NCBI GenBank assembly: GCA_028284005.1
Contig: JANQSO010000006.1
Coordinates: 62,001-126,000 of the forward strand
DNA length: 64,000 nt
DNA from: Flavobacteriaceae bacterium
GTDB taxonomy: Bacteria; Bacteroidota; Bacteroidia; Flavobacteriales; Flavobacteriaceae
Direction of reading: 5' to 3'
The position numbers and the translations under genes were made by a program. The notes under the pieces were generated by a model, which was not told the DNA's origin, searched no databases, and worked only from the letters and a program-made list of their open reading frames with translations. Positions 45,699 to 55,180 of this stretch are shown here, one piece after another; within the stretch, counting starts at the first letter, position 1, and the number at the start of each line of letters is the position of its first letter.

Positions 45699-46751
45699 TC
45701 AAAATTCCAGTAAAACACGCTGTGCCGAAAACCCGGGGCCAAAGCTCAGCATTAACCCCAGGTCCCCTTTTATTATCTCCTTATCCATAAAACGTTCCAA
45801 TACATATAGTACCGTAGCACTACTCATATTTCCATACAATTTAAGAACTTCTTTGGTATCATCAATATCTTTATCCAGCTCCCCGAAAAGGTTCTCTGTT
45901 GTTTGCACGATCTTCTTTCCACCGGGATGGAATATCAGGTGGTCAATGTCTTCGATGGTTTTTCCGTTCTTCTCCAGGAACGGATGAATGATCTTCGGAA
46001 AATGAGCGGCGATCTGTTCCGGTACATCTTTATCCAGGATCATTTGTAGCCCGGTATTTACCAGTTTAAACCCCATCATGTGTGTTGCATCATAGAAATG
46101 ATACATTTCTTCATCAATGATCTTTGGCCCGTTATCCACTTCATTCGAAGAAAGTAATACACAGGCGGCCCCGTCCCCAAATATGGCGGAACTCACAATG
46201 TTCACCATAGAGTAATCGTTTAGCTGAAAAGTCGCTGTCGGTGATTCCAATGCAATTACCGCGGCACGTTTTCCGGGATTGGCTCTTAAAAAGTTCTTCG
46301 CATAAATGATTCCGGAAACACCGGCGGCACAGCCCATTTCGGTAACAGGCAAACGTACCACATCTTGTCGCATTTTCAGATCATTGATCAAATAGGCATC
46401 GATCGACGGAATCATGATCCCGGTACAACTTACAGTGATCAGGAAATCTATATCTGTTGGTTTCCAACCGTTCTTATGCAATGCTTTTTCCAAAGATAAT
46501 TTCCCCAGTTTCCTTATCTCCCGTACATAGACATCATTGCGTTCTTCAAAAGAAGAATTTAAAAATACTTCATGGGCGTCCATAATGGAATAACGGCGGT
46601 CTACTCCCGCTCCCTCAAAGATCTTGAGCACCTTTCTTATAAAGCGGGGTTCCTGCCCTTGCAGCCAGGCTTCCACATAGGGAAGTATCTCGTCTGTGCT
46701 ACGAGTATATGGTGGTAGTTGTTTTGCAACTGATGTTATCTTTACATTCAT
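45699..46751 (-). CDS. Type III polyketide synthase
   Basis: A 350-residue chalcone-synthase-superfamily enzyme with intact catalytic triad: C141 in EMGCAAGV, H275 in FHPGGKK and N308 in YGNMSSAT. Bacterial relatives make alkylresorcinols, alkylpyrones or alkylquinone precursors from long acyl starters and malonyl-CoA. The adjacent ACP, ketosynthase, dehydratase and reductase suggest a dedicated fatty starter. It overlaps the methyltransferase gene by 4 bp. Confidence 0.93.
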   Translation of the reverse strand: MNVKITSVAKQLPPYTRSTDEILPYVEAWLQGQEPRFIRKVLKIFEGAGVDRRYSIMDAHEVFLNSSFEERNDVYVREIRKLGKLSLEKALHKNGWKPTDIDFLITVSCTGIMIPSIDAYLINDLKMRQDVVRLPVTEMGCAAGVSGIIYAKNFLRANPGKRAAVIALESPTATFQLNDYSMVNIVSSAIFGDGAACVLLSSNEVDNGPKIIDEEMYHFYDATHMMGFKLVNTGLQMILDKDVPEQIAAHFPKIIHPFLEKNGKTIEDIDHLIFHPGGKKIVQTTENLFGELDKDIDDTKEVLKLYGNMSSATVLYVLERFMDKEIIKGDLGLMLSFGPGFSAQRVLLEF

Positions 46752-47467
46752 TCCCCTGTTTTAATGATCCATTGATACCGAAAGGCCCATTTCCATTCTA
46801 TTGAGTATGACCCAAGCTTCATTTTCTCAGAAAGTGCTTTTAGCTCTCTTTTTTTAAACCCTCTTGCAATTGAAACAAGTCCGTCGTGACGTGCTGTTTT
46901 GGTTTTCACAAACACAAAGCTCATCAGTCTGAACACTCCGAAAGCGATCTTGCTTCGGTGTAAGTCGTTCACTACAATTCCAACTTTCGCAACCTTGGTC
47001 AATTTACTGAGCAATTCTGTAATGGCATCATTGCTAAAATGATGCAAAAACAAACTGCATAAGACAATGTCACATGGCGGTAGCGTAAACTCTTCTGAAA
47101 ATACATCTATTTTTTTAAATGAGATATTTTTAAAGGCTACAGACCTTTTCTTTGCTTCATCCAGGATAAATTGATTGGCGTCAATTCCTATCAGTTCAAA
47201 TCTAAATGAATGTTTATCAGCAAAATATGCACACTGCCGGAGCATTTCACCATCTCCGCATCCCAGATCGACAATAGTGTACGTTCTCTTTTTTGAGTCT
47301 TTTTTCAATAGTTTTGAAATCCCGTTACGTGTTATATAATTCCCTCCCAACCATTTGTTAAGGTTCTTTAGGTCGGTTAGCAACAACTTCATCTCATCTC
47401 CCTGTAAATTGAGATTGTCCATGATCTCAACTTCTGTAGAGCGGTATGTAGATGAGAATTTTACCAT
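46748..47467 (-). CDS. Class I SAM-dependent methyltransferase of the type III PKS operon
   Basis: A 239-residue Rossmann methyltransferase with motif I VDLGCGDGEML (~67-77), acidic ribose-binding IGIDANQ and motif IV DIVLCSLFLHHF. It is joined without a gap to the FAD oxidoreductase upstream and by a 4-bp overlap to the type III PKS downstream. It probably O- or C-methylates the polyketide product, as in Bacillus BpsA/BpsB (analogy). Confidence 0.87.
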   Translation of the reverse strand: MVKFSSTYRSTEVEIMDNLNLQGDEMKLLLTDLKNLNKWLGGNYITRNGISKLLKKDSKKRTYTIVDLGCGDGEMLRQCAYFADKHSFRFELIGIDANQFILDEAKKRSVAFKNISFKKIDVFSEEFTLPPCDIVLCSLFLHHFSNDAITELLSKLTKVAKVGIVVNDLHRSKIAFGVFRLMSFVFVKTKTARHDGLVSIARGFKKRELKALSEKMKLGSYSIEWKWAFRYQWIIKTGE

Positions 47468-48592
47468 TTACAGTACATTTCCATGCGTGTGTTTAATGAG
47501 ACTTGGCACCAATGCCGGAACCACTTTTGCAATTCCGAATCCTATAGATGTTGCGGCGGGACGCAATAGCATATTTTGAATTCTCCTTCCGGTTCTCAAT
47601 CGCTTTGAAAAGGTCTTCTGCCAGGTATCTGTATACCGCTGTTCAAGTTGAGACCTGTCGGGATACCCTGTTTTATAAGCACTTAAGAACAGTTCTGAAA
47701 ACAATTTGGCGGCGTGTATTGCCATTGCCATTCCGTTTCCGCAAAGCGGGTGAATGAGCCCTGCACTGTCTCCTATCATAAAAATATGATTCGTTACGGG
47801 TTCTTTTTTCTGAAAGGAGATCTGACTAATAGTAAGTGGTTTATCAAAAAGTAGCCTGGCAGTACTGAAAAAATCTTTCAGATATGGGTTTTCCGAAAGA
47901 ACCTGCTCCTGAAAGGCTTCTATGGTTCCCACACGCTTAAAAGACCTGTATGTAGCTAAGTAACAGGCATTAACAGCATTGGTTTCGGTTTTTGACAAGC
48001 CGCAGTACCCTCCTTCAAAATTGTGAAGGGCTACCGTATCTTCAGGGAAATCATATTCATAATGAGCCTTTACACCCAACCAGGGCGAACGCTCCCGAAT
48101 AAAATCTCGTTTCAGGGTGATATCCATATTAGACCTTTTTCCGAAAGCCCCTACTACATAATGTGCCTTATAGTGGTTTTTATTTTGTGTCTCTACCGTA
48201 AATATTTCAGAAGAAAATGAAACAGTGCTTACAGTATCAAACACAACTTCCGCATGCTTTCGTAGTGCTTTATATAGAATATTGTCAAAACAATACCTGC
48301 TTATTCCAAAACCACCTAATGGAAGCTCAGTGTGAATAACTGCTCCGTTCTTACTGCTTATTTCAAATTTCGATATCTTTTTTGCTCCTTCTGTATATGG
48401 GTCGATCCCAAGGTTATTCAAATATTGAAGCACTTCATTTGATACATATTCACCACAAACCTTATGATGCGGATAGGAATGTTTTTCGATCAATAGAACC
48501 TTACAATTGGCTTGTGACAGGTGCAAGGCGCAAGTAAGGCCTGCAAGTCCGCCACCAATGATCAGTACGTCATATGTTATAAGGTCTACCAT
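47468..48592 (-). CDS. FAD-dependent oxidoreductase (geranylgeranyl-reductase/UbiH-like)
   Basis: A 374-residue flavoprotein with N-terminal GGGLAGLTCAL dinucleotide site, HHKVCGEYVS and the second FAD motif FMIGDSAGLIHPLCGNGM. This layout covers both aromatic hydroxylases and isoprenoid reductases; hydroxylation of an alkylresorcinol-like ring is the likelier role here (inference). It is the first gene of the eight-gene operon. The start lies 33 bp past the terminator of the OmpA gene upstream. Confidence 0.88.
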   Translation of the reverse strand: MVDLITYDVLIIGGGLAGLTCALHLSQANCKVLLIEKHSYPHHKVCGEYVSNEVLQYLNNLGIDPYTEGAKKISKFEISSKNGAVIHTELPLGGFGISRYCFDNILYKALRKHAEVVFDTVSTVSFSSEIFTVETQNKNHYKAHYVVGAFGKRSNMDITLKRDFIRERSPWLGVKAHYEYDFPEDTVALHNFEGGYCGLSKTETNAVNACYLATYRSFKRVGTIEAFQEQVLSENPYLKDFFSTARLLFDKPLTISQISFQKKEPVTNHIFMIGDSAGLIHPLCGNGMAMAIHAAKLFSELFLSAYKTGYPDRSQLEQRYTDTWQKTFSKRLRTGRRIQNMLLRPAATSIGFGIAKVVPALVPSLIKHTHGNVL

Positions 48593-48624
48593 ATCTTAAC
48601 TAAGATACGAAGTTTTATATGGCA

Positions 48625-48658
48625 TAAAAAAATCCCACATTCTCAAAGAACATGGGAT
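48625..48658 (-). terminator. Rho-independent terminator of the OmpA/lipoprotein operon
   Basis: On the minus strand a 12-bp stem (48658-48647 with 48643-48632, two G-U pairs) encloses a TTG loop and runs into seven Ts. It separates the OmpA operon from the polyketide operon. Confidence 0.85.
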
Positions 48659-48681
48659 CTAAAAAAGTAGTGTTTTAAATT

Positions 48682-49392
48682 TTAGTTACCGTCCGCCTCA
48701 TTTTGGGCATCTTCTATCATTTGTTCGTTAGGTACGATCACAATATTAACTCGGCGGTTTTTCGCTCTACCTTCGGCAGTATTGTTATCACCTACCGGGC
48801 TTTGCTCTCCATACCAGTTGGTAGTAAATCGGCTGGGGTTCAATCCTTTGGTTCCGGTAAAATAATTTGTTACTGCATTTGCCCTGTTCTTGGAAAGTGT
48901 CATATTGGATTCGTCTGATCCAACACTGTCCGTATGCCCTACAACCAAGACATTCGTGTCACTATATTCCTTAAGAATACCTGTTAATTTATCGAGTGTT
49001 TCTCTTGAAGCCTCATTGATGTTGTACTTACCGGTAGCAAAATATACGCCACTGTTCTCGTCGAAAGTAATTACAATTCCATCATCCACACGTTCTACTT
49101 CAGCGCCGGGAATTTCTTCCTCTATCTTTTGAGCTTGCTTGTCCATTTTGGCTCCTATAAGGACTCCGGCCGTACCTCCAACTACACCACCAATCACTGC
49201 ACCTATCTCTCCGTTACCTCCTTTACCTACATTGTTCCCTATAATAGCACCTAAAATAGCTCCACCGGCAGCACCAATAACGGCTCCTTTTTGTTTGTTA
49301 TTTGCATTTTTAGTTGCCTCGCAGCTAGAGATGCTTACCACAAGGGCTAAAGATAATGCAGCTAAAAATATACTTTTAATACATGTTTTCAT
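48682..49392 (-). CDS. OmpA-family lipoprotein with glycine zipper
   Basis: A 236-residue lipoprotein (ISSC, Cys24). A Gly-rich zipper (GAVIGAAGGAILGAIIG and a second copy, ~36-82) may insert in or oligomerise on a membrane. The C-terminal OmpA peptidoglycan-binding domain (~105-225) has VVGHTDSVGSDESN and the conserved Arg of NRRVNIVI. It anchors the envelope to peptidoglycan. Its start overlaps the stop of the lipoprotein gene by one base. Confidence 0.93.
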   Translation of the reverse strand: MKTCIKSIFLAALSLALVVSISSCEATKNANNKQKGAVIGAAGGAILGAIIGNNVGKGGNGEIGAVIGGVVGGTAGVLIGAKMDKQAQKIEEEIPGAEVERVDDGIVITFDENSGVYFATGKYNINEASRETLDKLTGILKEYSDTNVLVVGHTDSVGSDESNMTLSKNRANAVTNYFTGTKGLNPSRFTTNWYGEQSPVGDNNTAEGRAKNRRVNIVIVPNEQMIEDAQNEADGN

Positions 49393-49871
49393 TATTCACT
49401 GATTTTTGAAAAGTTCATAGTTATTTTAAAGGGTTTTCCATCCAATGAAACCGTTTGTTCCCATTGCATGGAATTATTGTTAAGCCTCGCCAGTCGAACT
49501 CTAAATCCTTTGTTGTCCGGCGATTTGTATTTTTCATCGGTAGGTTTTAGCAAGAAATCATACAACCCGGAATTAGGATCCATTTCCTGAATATCAAAAA
49601 TAAAGTTACGGTCCCCGGTAGGGCAATTACTGTTATTTACCGTATAGATCCCTCTGTTATTGTTGGGAACAAATTTCCACGTTGTACCTTCAAAACATTC
49701 TTTAGAAGTATCACTGAACACGGTTACATTAAAAGTTCCGGCTTCGCTATAAGTAATAGTGTCCAACCTCCAGTTTCCTTTAATTGTTTTTCTTGATTCC
49801 TGTACTGTTTTTGGTGTGCCGCAAGCAAATACAAGTGCAACCAAAACAGATAATAAAACTAATTTTTTCAT
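49392..49871 (-). CDS. Lipocalin-like lipoprotein
   Basis: A 159-residue lipoprotein (LVFACG, Cys17). KGNWRLDTITYS opens the mature part, the GxW start of lipocalin-like domains, followed by about eight beta strands. It is coupled to the OmpA gene by a one-base overlap (TAATG), so the two proteins are probably made together. Confidence 0.78.
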   Translation of the reverse strand: MKKLVLLSVLVALVFACGTPKTVQESRKTIKGNWRLDTITYSEAGTFNVTVFSDTSKECFEGTTWKFVPNNNRGIYTVNNSNCPTGDRNFIFDIQEMDPNSGLYDFLLKPTDEKYKSPDNKGFRVRLARLNNNSMQWEQTVSLDGKPFKITMNFSKISE

Positions 49872-50005
49872 AAATGGTGAGTGTTATTATTTGATTATGT
49901 AAGTTAAAAATTTTGATGGGGAATCGATACTAAGATACTATAAAAGTGTAAATAGTCATAGAAATATTTATTCATAATTTCATCAATCCTGCTATTTCAA
50001 AAATT

Positions 50006-52012
50006 TTAATACGCCAACAGGTCCAGTAAAGATTCTTTGAACTTACTTTTTGAGAGATACTGAGCTTCCAATTGTGCTGCAAATGGAATTGGGGTCTCCA
50101 TACTGGCAACACGCTTTATGGGAGCGTCCAGATGTTCGAAACAATTTTCTGAAAGCAATGCCGAAATATCCGAAGCAATACCGCCAAATAAAGAGTCTTC
50201 CTGTAAGATGACCACCTTTCCGGTTTTCTTAACCGAAGCATAAATTGTTTCGGTATCCAAAGGCATTAACGTACGAAGGTCTATCAGGTCCGCCGAGACA
50301 TCCTTAAGTTCATCTAAGATATCTAAAGCCCAATGTACTCCGGCTCCGTAGGTAATTACGGTAACATCGTTCCCTTCCTTTAAAACCGAAGCTTTTCCAA
50401 TAGGTAGCGTATAATAATCTGTAGGTATTTCCTGACGAATACTTCTATACAATGCTTTGTGTTCAAAGAACAAGACGGGGTTTGGATCTTCTATACTTGT
50501 GGCAAGCAGTCCTTTTGCATCATACGGAAAGGCAGGGTAGACCACTTTAAGTCCTGGAGTATGTGTAAACCATGCTTCGTTGGTCTGGCTATGGAAAGGA
50601 CCTGCTCCTACTCCGGCACCACAAGGCATTCTGATCACTACATCGGCATTCTGGTTCCAGCGGTAGTGAGACTTGGCAAGATAATTAATTATGGGGTTGA
50701 ATCCTGAGGTTACAAAATCTGCGAATTGCATTTCCATCACAGCTTTGAAACCGTTAATAGACAATCCCATAGCAGCCGAAACAATAGCAGACTCACAGAT
50801 AGGCGTATTGCGTACACGCTCTTTCCCAAATTCTTCCACAAAACCATCGGTGATCTTAAAAACACCTCCGTACTCGGCTATGTCCTGCCCCATCAATATC
50901 AAATTGTCATGGCGCTGCATAGCTTGTTTCAGTCCTACTGAAATAGCATCGACCAGTCGTAATTCTTCAGTTTTATTATCAGGCTTAACTTCTTGATATA
51001 TAAATGATTGAAATACATCATTTAACTCATTTGTTTCACTTGAAACAATATCTTCTTCTGCAAAGGCTATATCAAGATTTTCATTTATTTCATGAATGAT
51101 CTCTTTTTTGAACTCTACCTCATCTTCTTCAGAAAGTATATCGTTGGACCGCAGGTATTCGGCATAGTTCTCCAAGGGATCTTTTGCAGCCCATTCGTCC
51201 ATTAACTGCTGCGGAACATATTTAGTGCCACTGGCCTCTTCATGCCCACGCATTCTAAAGGTTTTAAACTCCAGAAGTACCGGACGCGGGTCCTGGCGCA
51301 TACTTGCTACCAACGCATCTACTTTTGTATAGACTTCCAGGATGTTGTTACCCTCAATAATATGAGCTTCCATCCCATATCCCTTCCCCCTATCTGCTAT
51401 ATGCTCACAATTGTATTGTTCGCTTGTAGGGGTAGAAAGTCCGTATCCATTATTCTCAACACAAAAAAGAACCGGTAGCTTCCAGACAGAAGCCACATTC
51501 AATGCTTCATGGATATCTCCTTCACTTGTACCTCCTTCACCGGTGAAAACTGCGCAAACCTGATCATTCTCTTTAAGTGTATTACCTAACGCGATACCAT
51601 CTGCAACACCAAATTGCGGCCCCAGATGCGATATCATTCCTACAATATTGTATTCCTGGGTTCCAAAATGAAAACTACGGTCCCGGCCTTTGGTGAAACC
51701 GCTGGCCTTACCCTGCCATTGCGAGAACAATCGATGCAACGGAATTTCACGTGTTGTAAATACTCCCAAATTCCGGTGCATGGGTAAAATGTATTCATCT
51801 TTATGCAACACGGAAGTAATCCCCACCGAAATAGCTTCCTGTCCAATTCCACTAAACCACTTGGATATTTTGCCCTGTCGCAAAAGGATCAGCATTTTTT
51901 CTTCGATCATACGCGGTTTTAGCATCCTTTTGTATAAGGAAATCAAGGTGTTATCATCCAGACCTTCCCTGTCGTACTTAAAATGAACTGTTGGCAATGT
52001 TTTAGAGCTCAT
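50006..52012 (-). CDS. Branched-chain 2-oxoacid dehydrogenase E1, alpha-beta fusion
   Basis: A 668-residue fusion of E1-alpha (~1-330) and E1-beta (~345-668). The thiamine-diphosphate site is GEGGTSEGD...CVENN in the alpha half, and the beta half contains GQDIAEYGG and RMPCGAGVGAGPFHSQ. The enzyme decarboxylates branched-chain 2-oxoacids and feeds iso-branched fatty acid synthesis, the typical Bacteroidota starter. Fused E1 is usual in this phylum. It is divergent from the 2OG-oxygenase operon. Confidence 0.92.
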   Translation of the reverse strand: MSSKTLPTVHFKYDREGLDDNTLISLYKRMLKPRMIEEKMLILLRQGKISKWFSGIGQEAISVGITSVLHKDEYILPMHRNLGVFTTREIPLHRLFSQWQGKASGFTKGRDRSFHFGTQEYNIVGMISHLGPQFGVADGIALGNTLKENDQVCAVFTGEGGTSEGDIHEALNVASVWKLPVLFCVENNGYGLSTPTSEQYNCEHIADRGKGYGMEAHIIEGNNILEVYTKVDALVASMRQDPRPVLLEFKTFRMRGHEEASGTKYVPQQLMDEWAAKDPLENYAEYLRSNDILSEEDEVEFKKEIIHEINENLDIAFAEEDIVSSETNELNDVFQSFIYQEVKPDNKTEELRLVDAISVGLKQAMQRHDNLILMGQDIAEYGGVFKITDGFVEEFGKERVRNTPICESAIVSAAMGLSINGFKAVMEMQFADFVTSGFNPIINYLAKSHYRWNQNADVVIRMPCGAGVGAGPFHSQTNEAWFTHTPGLKVVYPAFPYDAKGLLATSIEDPNPVLFFEHKALYRSIRQEIPTDYYTLPIGKASVLKEGNDVTVITYGAGVHWALDILDELKDVSADLIDLRTLMPLDTETIYASVKKTGKVVILQEDSLFGGIASDISALLSENCFEHLDAPIKRVASMETPIPFAAQLEAQYLSKSKFKESLLDLLAY

Positions 52013-52135
52013 AGCATTTATTTGAATTGTCCAAAAGTAGAAAAAAACCGAGTGTAACCATATAATAAAGTCGTTTTTTTATCTTCGGAATTGCGCTACT
52101 ATTTTGGTATATTTGTAGTCTTAATTACTACCGTT

Positions 52136-53086
52136 ATGAATAATATACCCAGCGTAGATTTAGCCGATTTTATTTCGGGCGACCCGGTTAGAAAACAGAA
52201 ATTTGTAGATGAAATAGGCCGTGCCTATGAAGAAATAGGTTTTGTTTCACTAAAAAACCATTTTTTAAGTGACGACCTGGTTGAAAGCCTTTACAGGGAA
52301 GTTAAATCCTTTTTTGCACTTCCTGTTGAAACAAAAAAGAAATACGAAATAGAAGGCTTAGGCGGCCAGCGAGGATATGTTTCGTTTGGTAAGGAACATG
52401 CCAAAGGAAAGAAGGAAGGTGACCTGAAGGAGTTTTGGCATTTTGGACAGGAACCTACCGAAGATGCAAATCTACCTGATTCTTATCCTGATAATGTAAT
52501 GGTCTCTGAAATTCCGGAGTTCAATGCAACCGGTATGAAGGCCTATAGAATGCTGGAAAAAACCGGAATCTACGTATTGAGGGCGCTTGCATTATATATA
52601 GGGCTCGATGAACATTACTTTGATCACTGGGCAACCAATGGAAATAGTATCCTGCGCCCTATCCACTACCCTCCTATTACCGAAGAGCCCAAAGGCGCGG
52701 TTCGGGCAGGAGCTCATGGCGATATTAATTTGATCACACTTTTAATGGGAGCTTCTACCGGAGGCTTACAGGTACTTCGCAAGGATGGAGAATGGATCGA
52801 TGCCATTCCGGAGGAAGACGAACTGGTCATCAATGTGGGTGATATGCTGGAGCGTCATACCAATAATAAATTACGTTCAACCATTCACCGCGTGGCAAAT
52901 CCGCCAAAAGAAGAATGGGGAAATCCGAGATATTCAATACCGTTCTTTATGCACCCACGTAGTGACATGAAATTGAATTGCCTGGAAAAATGCATCGATG
53001 ACGAACATCCCAAGGCATATGAAGATATCACAGCAGGAGAGTTTTTACATCAGCGTTTGGTTGAAATAGGGTTGATAAAGAAATAA
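52136..53086 (+). CDS. 2-oxoglutarate/Fe(II) oxygenase, isopenicillin N synthase family
   Basis: A 316-residue oxygenase with metal triad H194-x-D196 (GAHGDIN) and H251 (TIHRVANP), and the 2-oxoglutarate-binding R266-x-S268 (RYSIPF). The N-terminal DIOX_N domain is normal. ATG 52136, giving MNNIPSVDLADF, is preferred to TTG 52091. It is first in a four-gene operon. The substrate is unknown. Confidence 0.9.
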   Translation: MNNIPSVDLADFISGDPVRKQKFVDEIGRAYEEIGFVSLKNHFLSDDLVESLYREVKSFFALPVETKKKYEIEGLGGQRGYVSFGKEHAKGKKEGDLKEFWHFGQEPTEDANLPDSYPDNVMVSEIPEFNATGMKAYRMLEKTGIYVLRALALYIGLDEHYFDHWATNGNSILRPIHYPPITEEPKGAVRAGAHGDINLITLLMGASTGGLQVLRKDGEWIDAIPEEDELVINVGDMLERHTNNKLRSTIHRVANPPKEEWGNPRYSIPFFMHPRSDMKLNCLEKCIDDEHPKAYEDITAGEFLHQRLVEIGLIKK

Positions 53087-53415
53087 TGGATTTACAGGAT
53101 CAGCTAAAAAACCTTTTTCCGGAACATGTTCCTTCTTCCGAAGAACCAGAAACCAATGAAGAACCTACCGTTTGGTTACAGGACGACCCTCTTATCTGCA
53201 AATACGAGAAGCGAAAAGGGAAGCCTATAACGATCATTGAAGGATATACAGGTGCTACTAATGACTTCAAACAACTTGCCAGGGAGATCAAACAACTATT
53301 AAGTGTTGGCGGTAGTTTTAAAAACGAACAGATCATCATACAGGGTGATTATCGTGACAGAATAATGCAATTTTTACAGGATAAAGGATTTAAAACCAAA
53401 CGTGTTGGAGGATAA
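53086..53415 (+). CDS. SUI1/eIF1-like translation factor (YciH family)
   Basis: A 109-residue protein with the eIF1/SUI1 fold in its second half (ITIIEGYTGATNDF, SVGGSFKNEQIIIQGD). Bacterial homologues can influence start-site fidelity. Its ATG overlaps the upstream stop by one base (TAATG). Confidence 0.9.
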   Translation: MDLQDQLKNLFPEHVPSSEEPETNEEPTVWLQDDPLICKYEKRKGKPITIIEGYTGATNDFKQLAREIKQLLSVGGSFKNEQIIIQGDYRDRIMQFLQDKGFKTKRVGG

Positions 53416-53422
53416 TGATACT

Positions 53423-54292
53423 ATGAGAATTCCCGAATCTGAACTGATCCTTACCCCGGATGGCAGTATATACCACCTCGACCTAAAACCGGATGAAATT
53501 GCCGATGCGGTCATCATTGTAGGTGACCCCGCACGTGTAGATCTGGTTTCAAATTATTTTGACACTATTGAAGTAAAGGCATACCACAGGGAGTTTAAAA
53601 CACATACCGGCCGGTATAAGGGAAAACGTATTTCTGTTCTTTCCACAGGAATTGGAACAGATAATATCGATATTGTTTTTAACGAGTTGGATGCATTGGT
53701 CAATATAGATTTTAAAACACGTACCGTCAATGAACAATTGAAATCTTTGACCATTGTGAGAATTGGGACTTCAGGTGCTTTACAATCTGAAATTCCGGTA
53801 GACAGTATGCTGGTTAGCGAATTAGGCATTGGTTTTGACAATCTTCTTCATTTTTATAAAGGCGGAGAGTTTATGGACGAAGATTTTTCAGAAGCGTTTA
53901 TAAAGCACACCCATTGGTTCTCTAAAAAATCAAGTCCATATGTAGTTGCTGCAGATACCGACCTGTTGCAGTTATTTGCTTCAGAAGATATACTTAAGGG
54001 GTGTACTACTACAAATGTTGGGTTTTATGGGCCCCAAGGGCGTGTATTACGGCTTCCGCTTCAGGATAAAGCATTGAACGATAAGATAGCATCATTTGAA
54101 TACAACGGGATAAAGATCACTAACCTCGAAATGGAAACTGCCGGTATTTACGGAATGTCAAAATTATTGGGGCACCGTGCCCTGTCACTCAATGCTATTA
54201 TTGCAAATCGTCCAAACGGTACTTTTAGCAAGAAACCAAAAGAAGCCATTCACAAACTCATTCAGCATACGTTAGAAGTTTTAGCGCGATGA
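53423..54292 (+). CDS. Nucleoside phosphorylase (uridine phosphorylase-like)
   Basis: A 289-residue phosphorylase of the PNP/UDP family. VIIVGDPARVDLV is the N-terminal phosphate-site motif, STGIGTDNIDIV follows, and the NLEMETAGIYG segment holds the ribose-binding Met-Glu-x-Glu-type motif. ATG 53423 is preferred to GTG 53402, which would overlap the SUI1 gene. It overlaps the next gene by 4 bp. Relatives in this phylum act on uridine or related nucleosides. Confidence 0.88.
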   Translation: MRIPESELILTPDGSIYHLDLKPDEIADAVIIVGDPARVDLVSNYFDTIEVKAYHREFKTHTGRYKGKRISVLSTGIGTDNIDIVFNELDALVNIDFKTRTVNEQLKSLTIVRIGTSGALQSEIPVDSMLVSELGIGFDNLLHFYKGGEFMDEDFSEAFIKHTHWFSKKSSPYVVAADTDLLQLFASEDILKGCTTTNVGFYGPQGRVLRLPLQDKALNDKIASFEYNGIKITNLEMETAGIYGMSKLLGHRALSLNAIIANRPNGTFSKKPKEAIHKLIQHTLEVLAR

Positions 54293-55140
54293 AAAATTTT
54301 TATATAGGAGGTGTCCCCGAACATTTTAACCTTCCCTGGTACCTAACCTTGAGAGACAAGGAGTATCATAAGGAAGATATTAATTTACGGTGGAAAGATT
54401 TTCATGGCGGCACCGGACAAATGTGTGAAGCCTTACGGGCCGGTGAAATCGATATGGCAGTGATCCTAACAGAAGGTATTATTCGCGATATCATTAATGG
54501 CAACAATTGCAAGATCGTACAGGTATTTGTAAAGTCCCCTCTTGTTTGGGGTATTCACGTAGCTGAAAATTCCGGGTATACAACTGTTGATGAATTGAAG
54601 GGAACCCACGCAGCCATAAGCAGGTATGGGTCCGGTTCTCATCTAATGGCATATATAAATGCTGAAAACGAAGGATGGAATATTGAAGAGGACCTCAAAT
54701 TTGAGGTGATCCAAAACCTTAACGGAGCTTTAAAAGGTCTTCCTAGTGGTAAGGGAGATTATTTCATGTGGGAGAAATTTACCACAAAACCATATGTAGA
54801 TAATGGTATTTTACGCCTTGTAGGAGAATGTCCCACGCCCTGGCCCTGTTTTGTGATAGCTGTACGAAATGAAGTAATGGAGAAGGACAAAGAACGCATA
54901 CAAGTAATTTTAAAGATCATAAATAAAACTACCGCAGATTTCAAGAATATTCCTTCTATCGATAAAATGATCTCCAACAGGTACGATCAGAAACCGGAAG
55001 ATGTACAACAATGGTTAGCCATGACCGAGTGGAGCCAGGAACAGCTGTCCCATGAGGAAGTGGAGCGAGTACAGCAAAAGCTTTTGAGCCTGGACCTGAT
55101 CAAAGAAATTACACCTACCGAAAACTTATTGTATCTTTAG
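54289..55140 (+). CDS. Cytoplasmic substrate-binding-protein-like protein
   Basis: A 283-residue protein of the type-2 periplasmic-binding fold (LRAGEIDMAVILTEG, LVWGIHVAEN, HAAISRYGSGSHLMAY). It has no signal peptide or lipobox, so it should stay in the cytoplasm. It is coupled by ATGA overlap to the nucleoside phosphorylase and no ABC transporter genes are near. It could be a MqnA/MqnD-like or NMT1/THI5-like enzyme rather than a transporter part. Function is open. Confidence 0.7.
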   Translation: MKNFYIGGVPEHFNLPWYLTLRDKEYHKEDINLRWKDFHGGTGQMCEALRAGEIDMAVILTEGIIRDIINGNNCKIVQVFVKSPLVWGIHVAENSGYTTVDELKGTHAAISRYGSGSHLMAYINAENEGWNIEEDLKFEVIQNLNGALKGLPSGKGDYFMWEKFTTKPYVDNGILRLVGECPTPWPCFVIAVRNEVMEKDKERIQVILKIINKTTADFKNIPSIDKMISNRYDQKPEDVQQWLAMTEWSQEQLSHEEVERVQQKLLSLDLIKEITPTENLLYL

Positions 55141-55180
55141 TAGCAGATAGAAGACATTTAATATCTGCTAATCAATAGAT

